DNA from: Mycetohabitans sp. B8
GTDB lineage: Bacteria > Pseudomonadota > Gammaproteobacteria > Burkholderiales > Burkholderiaceae
Length of the DNA stretch: 64,000 nt
Reading direction: 5' to 3'
NCBI RefSeq assembly: GCF_021991875.1
Contig: NZ_JAHLKR010000016.1
Span: 310,001 to 374,000 of the forward strand
Notes under the pieces: model-generated
The model's database searches: none
The model's input: the letters and a program-made list of their open reading frames with translations, nothing else
Told to the model about the DNA's origin: nothing
Shown: positions 57,491-64,000 of the stretch, in pieces
How positions within the stretch are numbered: the first letter of the stretch is position 1
Layout of the letters: the number at the start of each line of letters is the position of its first letter
Translations under genes and position numbers: made by a program

Positions 57491-58720
57491 TCAAACCGGC
57501 GTGCCGCGCCTATTCGCCGCCGCAAAACCAGCCAGCGCGAGCGTTGCCAGTGCAAGTGGAACAAACGACAGCCAGAGTACTGTGTTCCATCCGTATGTCG
57601 CCAGCAGGCCACCTGACAGGAAGGAGCCAAAGGCCATCGTTCCGAACACGATAAAGTCATTAAGCGACTGCACCCGCACCTTCTCTTCCGGCCGATGGCA
57701 TTCGAGCACGAGGGCTGACGCTCCCACAAAGCTGAAGTTCCACCCAACGCCGAGCAGAATAAGCGTGACCCAGAAATGCGCCACCTCGACGCCGAGCAAG
57801 CCTGTCGCGGCTGAAAGCGCGATGAGCACCAGCCCCGACGTGACGACCCGTTGTGCACCGAACCGCGCAATCAGGCTGCCCGTAAAGAAGCCTGGCGCGT
57901 ACATCGCGATCACATGCCATTGGACGCCAAGATTGGACGACGCCTGCGACAGGCCGCACATTTGCATCGCCAAAGGGGCGGCTGTCATCAGAAAGTTCAT
58001 CAACAAATAAGAGACGACCGCGCAGATCACCGCGGTAATGAACCGAGGCTGGCGGACGATCATCGTGAGCGAACGGCCGCCGGCAACCTCTGCCATGGTC
58101 GGCTTCGGAAGACGGACGCCTTGCAGGAGGAATGCAGACAACACACCCACCGCCGCTTGCGCCAGAAAGGTCGCCGCGAATGGGTACGGTATCCACAGGC
58201 TCATGGTCCAGATGACCAGCTGGGGACCGATGACCCCAGCGAAAACCCCGCCTGCCATGACGAACGACAGTGCACGTGAGCGCTGCTCGTGCGGCACGCA
58301 ATCTGCGGCGGCGAAGCGGAAGGAAAGCACCACGGCCGCATAAGCGCCGCCGAAGAACGTCGCGACGCAAAATAGCCAGAATGAGCCCAACATGACAGCC
58401 CAGGCCGCAAGCAGGCCAGCCAGCACGCCGCATCCGGCACCGATCATGAAGGCGGCACGGCGGCCCCAGCGTTGGGCGATCGCCCCGGCTGGCAGCGATG
58501 ATGCGGCCATCCCGACGACAAAGATCGAGATCGGCAACGTTGCCAGAGCCTGACTGGGCGCGAGCGTGTTTCCGACGATTGCCCCCGTCGCATAGATGAC
58601 GGTCGAATTCGCGCCGGCGAGTGCTTGCGCGATGGTGAGTCTGGTGACATTGCCCTTTGCATGCGCGTAAAGAGCCGCCGACGACGCGTTAATCATGTTC
58701 CCAGCATTGACTTCTGACAT
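57491..58720 (-). CDS. Major facilitator superfamily transporter
   Basis: A 409-residue MFS protein with about twelve hydrophobic helices. The loop 2-3 motif appears as AGAIAQRWGRRAAFMIG near residue 80. The duplicated helical halves and a central polar loop (RLPKPTMAEVAGGRSLTM) are typical. The substrate is unknown; drug or small-metabolite efflux is a reasonable guess. ATG 58720 (MSEVNAGNMINA) is preferred; 58762 is an alternative. It lies alone between tRNA-Val and tRNA-Asp, genes that I remember as neighbours in related genomes, so it may have been inserted there. Confidence 0.85.
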   Translation of the reverse strand: MSEVNAGNMINASSAALYAHAKGNVTRLTIAQALAGANSTVIYATGAIVGNTLAPSQALATLPISIFVVGMAASSLPAGAIAQRWGRRAAFMIGAGCGVLAGLLAAWAVMLGSFWLFCVATFFGGAYAAVVLSFRFAAADCVPHEQRSRALSFVMAGGVFAGVIGPQLVIWTMSLWIPYPFAATFLAQAAVGVLSAFLLQGVRLPKPTMAEVAGGRSLTMIVRQPRFITAVICAVVSYLLMNFLMTAAPLAMQMCGLSQASSNLGVQWHVIAMYAPGFFTGSLIARFGAQRVVTSGLVLIALSAATGLLGVEVAHFWVTLILLGVGWNFSFVGASALVLECHRPEEKVRVQSLNDFIVFGTMAFGSFLSGGLLATYGWNTVLWLSFVPLALATLALAGFAAANRRGTPV

Positions 58721-58897
58721 GGAATTCAGCCTGATAATGGCGGCCTCGCCGACCTGGGTCATTCAGGAACCGCACTCCCGATTCGGTAAAGCCATCACTA
58801 CGCGCCGATAACGCGGTCACTACCGGTGATGTCAAACGGGCACGAATTGGCAGCCGGACTTCGTTGCTTGCGATGCTTTTTATCTCGACGGCACACA

Positions 58898-58934
58898 ATA
58901 AAAAACCCGCAGAGCCAATAGTCATGCGGGTTTT
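58898..58934 (-). terminator. Rho-independent terminator after tRNA-Val
   Basis: A 10-bp stem AAAACCCGCA (58902-58911) pairs with 58925-58934. On the minus strand it is followed by a T-rich run. It lies 54 bases after the tRNA-Val 3' end. Confidence 0.8.
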
Positions 58935-58987
58935 CGGTACGACGGCAGTCTTTTTCAGACCACGTTGGACAGCTTCGTGAAACGGAA

Positions 58988-59063
58988 TGGTGGGTGCTGA
59001 GGGGTTCGAACCCCCGACCTACGCCTTGTAAGGGCGCCGCTCTACCAGCTGAGCTAAGCACCC
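58988..59063 (-). tRNA. tRNA-Val (anticodon TAC)
   Basis: A full 76-nt cloverleaf with encoded CCA. The acceptor stem is GGGTGCT/AGCACCC. The D arm is TAGCTCAGCTGGTAGAGC, the anticodon loop CTTACAA gives TAC, and the T loop is GGTTCGAACC. A degraded copy of its 5' half lies 110 bases to the right. Confidence 0.95.
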
Positions 59064-59228
59064 GTTCGCCGTCGCGTCCAACAGAGCGGATCAGTATAAC
59101 GCAACTTTCAGCGCTTTACCAGCATTTAGGGTGCTATGGGTACACGGCATTCTACCCACTGGGCCAAGCATCTGTTCGCCGTCGCGTCCAACAGAGGCCA
59201 TTAGTTTAACGCATCTTTCAGCGCTTTC
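59041..59228. repeat. Imperfect tandem duplication of tRNA-Val 5' half and HU gene end
   Basis: Segments 59041-59118 and 59151-59228 are similar copies with an offset of 110 bases. Each holds part of a tRNA-Val 5' half, the spacer TTCGCCGTCGCGTCCAACAG and the last codons of the HU gene. In the left copy the tRNA is intact and the HU end is a relic (would read GKALKVALY). In the right copy HU is intact and the tRNA half is degraded. Confidence 0.8.
59151..59180 (-). pseudogene. Degenerate tRNA-Val 5'-half
   Basis: On the minus strand this reads like the tRNA-Val start with changes (AGATGCTTGGCCCAGTGGGT instead of GGGTGCTTAGCTCAGCTGGT). The D-arm is mispaired and no T arm follows, so no tRNA can form. 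It is part of the tandem duplication. Confidence 0.7.
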
Positions 59229-59473
59229 CCCGGCCGAAATTTGGGTACTGTGGTCGCTTTGATGTTGATCACGGCACCGGTGCGGGGATTGCGTCCTGTG
59301 CGTGCAGTGCGCTTGCCCACCGCAAACGTGCCGAAGCCAGCGAGTGTAATGCTGCCGCCCTTCTTTAAAGTCCCCTTAATACCATCGATCAACGCGTCCA
59401 ACGCGCGTCCCGCAGCGGCCTTCGAGATATCCGCGTGTGCTGCAATATGATCAATTAGGTCCGTCTTGTTCAT
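59201..59473 (-). CDS. hupB: HU-type nucleoid-associated DNA-binding protein
   Basis: A 90-residue HU. It begins [20 protein letters not shown], has the core [19 protein letters not shown] and the DNA-binding arm block [14 protein letters not shown], and ends [12 protein letters not shown]. It bends and compacts DNA. ATG 59473 is the family start. The gene lies between lon and tRNA-Val, and its 3' end is duplicated in the spacer to the tRNA. Confidence 0.95.
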   Translation of the reverse strand: MNKTDLIDHIAAHADISKAAAGRALDALIDGIKGTLKKGGSITLAGFGTFAVGKRTARTGRNPRTGAVINIKATTVPKFRPGKALKDALN

Positions 59474-59632
59474 GTTCGCCCCTAGCATGAGTTGGGCATG
59501 GGTTGCGGGCGCATTGAGTGTACGCCCGGGGTGATGCGCCGGCCACAAGCCGCGCGGAGCCATTAAAAGCATCCGAAACCGTCGTGTCAAGACGATTCGC
59601 AGGCATATGCGGAACATTGCTGAATCCAAAGC

Positions 59633-59665
59633 AAACACCCCGCAGCTCACGCATGCGGGGTGTTC
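59633..59665 (-). terminator. Rho-independent terminator after lon
   Basis: An 11-bp stem AACACCCCGCA (59634-59644) pairs with 59654-59664 around a 9-base loop. On the minus strand it is followed by a T-rich stretch. It lies between lon and the HU gene. Confidence 0.8.
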
Positions 59666-59760
59666 GCTAACACGACTGAGCCACGGCAAGCGGCTCGCTG
59701 CAAGTTCTTTGCGCTGTGTGTCGCACTGCGGCGCGCGCAGCGCACGGTGTCACGCGGATC

Positions 59761-62178
59761 TCAGTGCTTGACGACTTCGCTGCCCGCCTCCTTCGTCTGG
59801 CCATCCGCGACCGGTGCAGGCTTGGTATCGTCTTCAGGCAGCGCATCCGGCATCCGCTCGAGTGCTAGTTCCAACACCTTGTCGATCCAACGCACCGGCA
59901 CGATCTCAATGCTGTTCTTCACCGCGTCCGGAATCTCGGCAAGATCCTTCACATTCTCTTCCGGAATCAGCACGAGCTTGATGCCGCCGCGGTGCGCAGC
60001 TAGCAACTTTTCCTTCAGTCCACCGATCGGTAGTACTTCGCCACGCAGCGTGATCTCGCCGGTCATCGCGACATCGGCGCGCACCGGAATGCCGGTCAGC
60101 CCCGATACCAGCGCGGTCGTCATCGCGATGCCCGCGGACGGACCGTCCTTGGGCGTCGCGCCTTCCGGCACGTGGATGTGGATATCCTTCTTCTCGAACG
60201 CCTCATCCGTGATACCCAACCGACGCGAGCGCGAACGCACGACCGAGCGGGCAGCCTCGACGGACTCCTTCATCACGTCGCCGAGCGAGCCGGTACGAAT
60301 CACGTTGCCCTTGCCAGGCATCAGCGCCGCCTCAATCGTCAGTAAATCGCCGCCGACTTCGGTCCATGCCAACCCCGTGACCTGGCCAATCTGGTTTTCC
60401 TTCGCCGCCAGCCCGAAGTCGAACTTGCGCACGCCCAGGAACGTATCCAGGTTGCCGCCATCGATCGTGATCGCGCCGTCCGCCTTCTTCAGCAGCAGCA
60501 TCTTCACGACCTTGCGACAGATCTTCGACACTTCGCGCTCGAGTGAGCGTACACCCGCCTCGCGCGTGTAGTACCGGATAATGTCGCGAATTGCCGCTTC
60601 GGTCACGTCGATCTCGCCTTCTTTCAGCCCATTGTTGCGCTTTTGCTTAGGCAGCAGGTAGCGCTGTGCGATGCTGACCTTTTCGTCCTCCGTGTAGCCG
60701 GACAGCCGGATTACTTCCATCCGGTCCAGCAACGGCGCCGGAATATTCAGCGAATTCGACGTTGCCACGAACATCACGTCCGACAGATCGAAATCGACCT
60801 CGACATAGTGATCCGCGAACGTGTGGTTCTGCTCCGGATCCAGCACCTCGAGCAACGCGGACGACGGGTCGCCACGGTAGTCCATCCCCATCTTATCGAC
60901 TTCGTCGAGCAGGAACAGGGGATTGCGTACGCCCACCTTCGTCAGGCTCTGCAAGATCTTGCCCGGCATCGATCCGATGTAAGTGCGACGGTGGCCGCGG
61001 ATCTCGCTCTCATCATGCACGCCGCCAAGCGCCATACGCACGAACTTGCGATTTGTCGCGCGTGCGATCGACTGCCCAAGCGAGGTCTTACCCACACCGG
61101 GCGGCCCAACCAGGCACAGAATCGGCGCCTTCACCTTGTCCACGCGTTGCTGGACCGCCAGATACTCGAGGATGCGCTCCTTCACCTTTTCGAGACCGAA
61201 ATGGTCCTCGTCCAGCACGCGCTCGGCATTCGCCAGGTCGTTATTGACCTTGCTCTTCTTGCGCCACGGCAGGCCAATCAACGTCTCGATGTAGTTGCGC
61301 ACCACCGTGGCTTCAGCAGACATCGGCGACATCAGCTTCAGCTTCTTGAGCTCGGCATCCGCCTTTTTCTTTGCCTCCTTCGGCATACGCGCAGCCGTGA
61401 TCCGCTTCTCGAGCTCCTCGATGTCGGCACCATCCTCGCCCTCACCGAGCTCCTTCTGGATCGCCTTGACCTGCTCGTTCAGATAATACTCGCGCTGACT
61501 CTTTTCCATCTGGCGCTTCACGCGCCCACGGATGCGCTTCTCGACCTGCAGGATGTCGATTTCGGCCTCGAGTTGCGCAAGCAAGTGTTCCAGGCGCTCA
61601 ACAACAGCAAACATCTCCAGGATGTGCTGCTTCTGATCCAGCTTCAGCGGCAGATGTGCGGCAATCGTATCGGCCAGGCGCCCTGCCTCGTCGATTCCGG
61701 ACAGTGACGTCAGGATCTCGGGAGGGATCTTCTTATTGAGTTTCACATACTGGTCGAATTGCGACACGATGGCGCGTCGCAGCGCCTCGGTCTCCGCGCT
61801 ATCGGCGCGGTCTGGCTCCATCGGCATCAACTCGCACGAGAACATCGTCTCCTGCTCTTCGATCGACAACGTCTTCGCGCGCTGTAGCCCTTCGACGAGC
61901 ACCTTCACCGTGCCGTCCGGTAGCTTCAGCATTTGCAGGATATTGGCGACACATCCGACCTCGTAGAGATCTTTTTCGGTCGGTTCGTCCTTCGCAGCGG
62001 CCTTTTGCGCGACTAGCATAATGTGCTTGCCGCCTTCCATTGCCGCTTCGAGGGCCTTAATCGATTTCGGGCGGCCAACAAATAGCGGTATCACCATGTG
62101 CGGGAACACGACCACATCTCGCAGCGGAAGCAGCGGCAAAGTGGTGCGTTCAGTCGGGAGAAGTTGGCTTCCTGACAT
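59761..62178 (-). CDS. lon: ATP-dependent Lon protease
   Basis: An 805-residue LonA. The N-terminal LAN domain begins [20 protein letters not shown]. The AAA+ module has Walker [16 protein letters not shown] near residue 360. The serine-lysine protease has [15 protein letters not shown] (catalytic Ser) and [20 protein letters not shown] (catalytic Lys). It degrades misfolded and regulatory proteins in the cytoplasm, including many antitoxins. ATG 62178 is the family start. It follows clpX with its own upstream space. Confidence 0.97.
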   Translation of the reverse strand: MSGSQLLPTERTTLPLLPLRDVVVFPHMVIPLFVGRPKSIKALEAAMEGGKHIMLVAQKAAAKDEPTEKDLYEVGCVANILQMLKLPDGTVKVLVEGLQRAKTLSIEEQETMFSCELMPMEPDRADSAETEALRRAIVSQFDQYVKLNKKIPPEILTSLSGIDEAGRLADTIAAHLPLKLDQKQHILEMFAVVERLEHLLAQLEAEIDILQVEKRIRGRVKRQMEKSQREYYLNEQVKAIQKELGEGEDGADIEELEKRITAARMPKEAKKKADAELKKLKLMSPMSAEATVVRNYIETLIGLPWRKKSKVNNDLANAERVLDEDHFGLEKVKERILEYLAVQQRVDKVKAPILCLVGPPGVGKTSLGQSIARATNRKFVRMALGGVHDESEIRGHRRTYIGSMPGKILQSLTKVGVRNPLFLLDEVDKMGMDYRGDPSSALLEVLDPEQNHTFADHYVEVDFDLSDVMFVATSNSLNIPAPLLDRMEVIRLSGYTEDEKVSIAQRYLLPKQKRNNGLKEGEIDVTEAAIRDIIRYYTREAGVRSLEREVSKICRKVVKMLLLKKADGAITIDGGNLDTFLGVRKFDFGLAAKENQIGQVTGLAWTEVGGDLLTIEAALMPGKGNVIRTGSLGDVMKESVEAARSVVRSRSRRLGITDEAFEKKDIHIHVPEGATPKDGPSAGIAMTTALVSGLTGIPVRADVAMTGEITLRGEVLPIGGLKEKLLAAHRGGIKLVLIPEENVKDLAEIPDAVKNSIEIVPVRWIDKVLELALERMPDALPEDDTKPAPVADGQTKEAGSEVVKH

Positions 62179-62326
62179 TTCTATCCCCAGTGTGGAATCA
62201 GTTCGTTCGAAAGTTGAGGCAATAACGCCGTATTGCAAGCCTCGGGGCGCGGACAGATGCAGAAACTTCCAATCCGAGTTGCAGGATGCGCAAAAGTTTT
62301 GGATCGCTCCACTTTAAACGAAAAAA

Positions 62327-62350
62327 GCCGTCCACGTCGCCATGAACGGC
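62327..62350 (-). terminator. Terminator after clpX
   Basis: GCCGTTC (minus strand from 62350) pairs with GGACGGC ending at 62327, with one wobble pair, and is followed by TTTTTT. It sits between clpX and lon, implying that lon has a separate promoter. Confidence 0.75.
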
Positions 62351-62375
62351 CCTCGCCACGCAGGCGCGTCACCGA

Positions 62376-63647
62376 TCAATTGCTCCCAGCCACCTTCGGC
62401 GTGTCTTCATAGATCAGCAAGGGCTTGCCATCACCGTCGATGACGTTCTCTTCGATGATAATCTTGCTGATCCCTTTAAGCGTCGGCAGCTCGTACATCA
62501 CATCTAGCAATGCCTGTTCCAGGATCGAGCGCAAGCCGCGCGCGCCAGTCTTGCGGCGAATCGCCTTTTTCGCGACCGCTTGCAGCGCCGCAGGCCGAAT
62601 CTCGAGTTCCACTCGCTCCATGTTGAACAGCTTATGGTACTGCTTGATCAACGCGTTCTTCGGCTCGACCAGGATTTTCATCAGCGCGGCCTCGTCGAGC
62701 TTGCCCAGCGTCGCAACAACAGGCAAGCGGCCGATGAGTTCGGGAATCAAGCCGAATTTGATCAAATCCTCCGGCTCGACATCGCGCAGTACGTCACCTG
62801 CGTCGCGGTCCTGCTTGCTCTTCACACTGGCCCCAAAACCAATGCCGGTCTTTTCGGTACGGTCCGTGATCACTTTTTCGAGGCCATCGAACGCTCCCCC
62901 GCAAATGAACAGGATGTTGGTCGTATCGACCTGGATGAAGTCCTGATTCGGATGCTTGCGGCCACCTTGCGGCGGCACCGACGCCATCGTGCCCTCGATC
63001 AGCTTGAGCAGCGCCTGCTGCACCCCTTCGCCCGATACATCACGGGTGATCGACGGGTTGTCCGATTTACGGCTGATCTTGTCAATCTCGTCAATATAGA
63101 CGATGCCGCGCTGTGCCTTTTCGACCTCGTAGTTACAATTTTGCAGCAGCTTCTGAATAATGTTCTCGACATCCTCGCCGACGTAGCCCGCCTCAGTCAG
63201 CGTGGTCGCGTCCGCGATCACGAACGGCACGTTCAGCAGTCTTGCAAGCGTTTGCGCGAGCAGCGTCTTGCCTGACCCAGTCGGCCCGATCAACAAAATG
63301 TTGCTCTTGGACAATTCGACGTCATCCTTCTTGTCGAGATGCTTCAGACGCTTGTAGTGGTTGTACACCGCCACCGCAAGAATCTTCTTCGCGCGCTCCT
63401 GCCCGATCACGTACTGATCGAGAATCTCTCGTATTTCCAGCGGGCTGGGCAGGTCCGACCGGGTGATACCCGCGTCGCCGGACGCGCCGGCTGCCTCGTC
63501 ACGGATGATTTCGTTGCACAGGTCAATGCATTCGTCGCAAATGAAGACCGACGGTCCCGCAATCAGCTTCTTGACCTCGTGCTGACTCTTTCCGCAAAAC
63601 GAGCAGTACAGCAGCTTCTCGCTATTCGAACCTTTCTTGTCCGCCAT
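62376..63647 (-). CDS. clpX: ATP-dependent Clp protease ATP-binding subunit ClpX
   Basis: A 423-residue unfoldase. The N-terminal zinc domain has [15 protein letters not shown] and [10 protein letters not shown]. Walker A is [15 protein letters not shown] near residue 120 and Walker B is [10 protein letters not shown]. The ClpP-binding IGF loop reads TGIGFGASV near 270. It unfolds tagged substrates and feeds them to ClpP. It lies after clpP in the usual order. Confidence 0.97.
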   Translation of the reverse strand: MADKKGSNSEKLLYCSFCGKSQHEVKKLIAGPSVFICDECIDLCNEIIRDEAAGASGDAGITRSDLPSPLEIREILDQYVIGQERAKKILAVAVYNHYKRLKHLDKKDDVELSKSNILLIGPTGSGKTLLAQTLARLLNVPFVIADATTLTEAGYVGEDVENIIQKLLQNCNYEVEKAQRGIVYIDEIDKISRKSDNPSITRDVSGEGVQQALLKLIEGTMASVPPQGGRKHPNQDFIQVDTTNILFICGGAFDGLEKVITDRTEKTGIGFGASVKSKQDRDAGDVLRDVEPEDLIKFGLIPELIGRLPVVATLGKLDEAALMKILVEPKNALIKQYHKLFNMERVELEIRPAALQAVAKKAIRRKTGARGLRSILEQALLDVMYELPTLKGISKIIIEENVIDGDGKPLLIYEDTPKVAGSN

Positions 63648-63808
63648 AAATATATTAAGCCTCCGGACACTTCTTTCACATCATACGCCGATTGACCACC
63701 CCCGGCAGTGCGGAACCGATCATCAGTCCATTGTCGGCGGTTTTCTGGCGGCACCTATCGGTGAAATCCCGCCCGACATAACAGCGGGCCCCTTTAACGC
63801 GTGCCCCA

Positions 63809-64000
63809 TTACGGACGCTTATGCAGCACCTGGTCGATCAATCCATAGGCCTGCGCGTCCTCAGCTGACATGAAATTGTCGCGATCGGTATCCCGCTGGA
63901 TCTGCTCGACCGGTTGCCCAGTATGCTGCGCGAGCAGGTTGTTCAGGCGCTCCTTCAGGAACAGGATTTCGCGCGCCTGGATTTCGATATCGGACGCCTG
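63809..64000 (-). CDS. clpP: ATP-dependent Clp protease proteolytic subunit ClpP (3' end)
   Basis: The last 63 codons of ClpP; the start lies beyond the window. It reads [20 protein letters not shown] and then [20 protein letters not shown], which includes the catalytic Asp region. The tail is [17 protein letters not shown]. It is the serine protease partner of ClpX. The stop is at 63809. Confidence 0.95.
   Translation of the reverse strand, partial: QASDIEIQAREILFLKERLNNLLAQHTGQPVEQIQRDTDRDNFMSAEDAQAYGLIDQVLHKRP

Noticed and set aside
59151-59228. A second functional tRNA-Val
   Set aside because: Only a mutated 5' half exists; the anticodon and T arms are missing.

Overview
The window looks like a chromosome segment of a Burkholderiaceae beta-proteobacterium. 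Housekeeping order (clpP-clpX-lon-HU-tRNA-Val, mltG-tmk-holB-tatD, yeaG-yeaH-spoVR) and GC-rich codon use point to the Burkholderia group. Many broken genes, scrambled insertion sequences, an orphan NRPS and an effector-like gene with an hrp-type promoter suggest an endofungal Mycetohabitans (Burkholderia rhizoxinica) type of organism. That genus call is inference.

Layout. 1-1.9 kb: end of a branched-chain amino-acid ABC operon and a formamidase-like hydrolase. 1.9-5.6 kb: decaying accessory DNA (truncated adenylation domain coupled to a frameshifted FAD/NAD(P) protein, and a frameshifted esterase). 5.6-14.3 kb: AT-richer island with one 2551-residue NRPS, read as formyltransferase - partial C - A - T - dual C/E - A - T - TE. 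14.3-18.2 kb: IS graveyard (ISNCY, IS110 and IS3 types) with an orphan phage spanin pair, Rz with nested Rz1. 18.3-19.0 kb: candidate type III effector behind a TTCG-N16-TTCG box. 19.1-24.1 kb: yeaG-yeaH-spoVR stress operon. 24.1-33.5 kb: response regulator, SYLF lipoprotein, glycosyltransferase, trehalose-6-phosphate synthase, MscS channel, Rap1a-like protein, ankyrin protein and TatD. 33.5-37.8 kb: broken GNAT, holB, tmk, mltG, and the divergent ygfZ. 38-41 kb: second decayed island with two toxin-antitoxin pairs, IS4 and integrase fragments and an internally deleted oxidoreductase. 41-56.7 kb: core genes (thioesterase, Dabb protein, selO, msrB, yciB, bolA, parvulin, purL, nnr, pgi, ppiD). 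57-64 kb: tRNA-Asp, an MFS gene, tRNA-Val, a partial tandem duplication, HU, lon, clpX and the end of clpP.

The most notable items are the compact formyl-dipeptide NRPS, the hrp-box-controlled effector candidate, the nested Rz/Rz1 pair outside a prophage, and the tRNA-Val/HU tandem duplication. No CRISPR array, rRNA or replication origin was seen.
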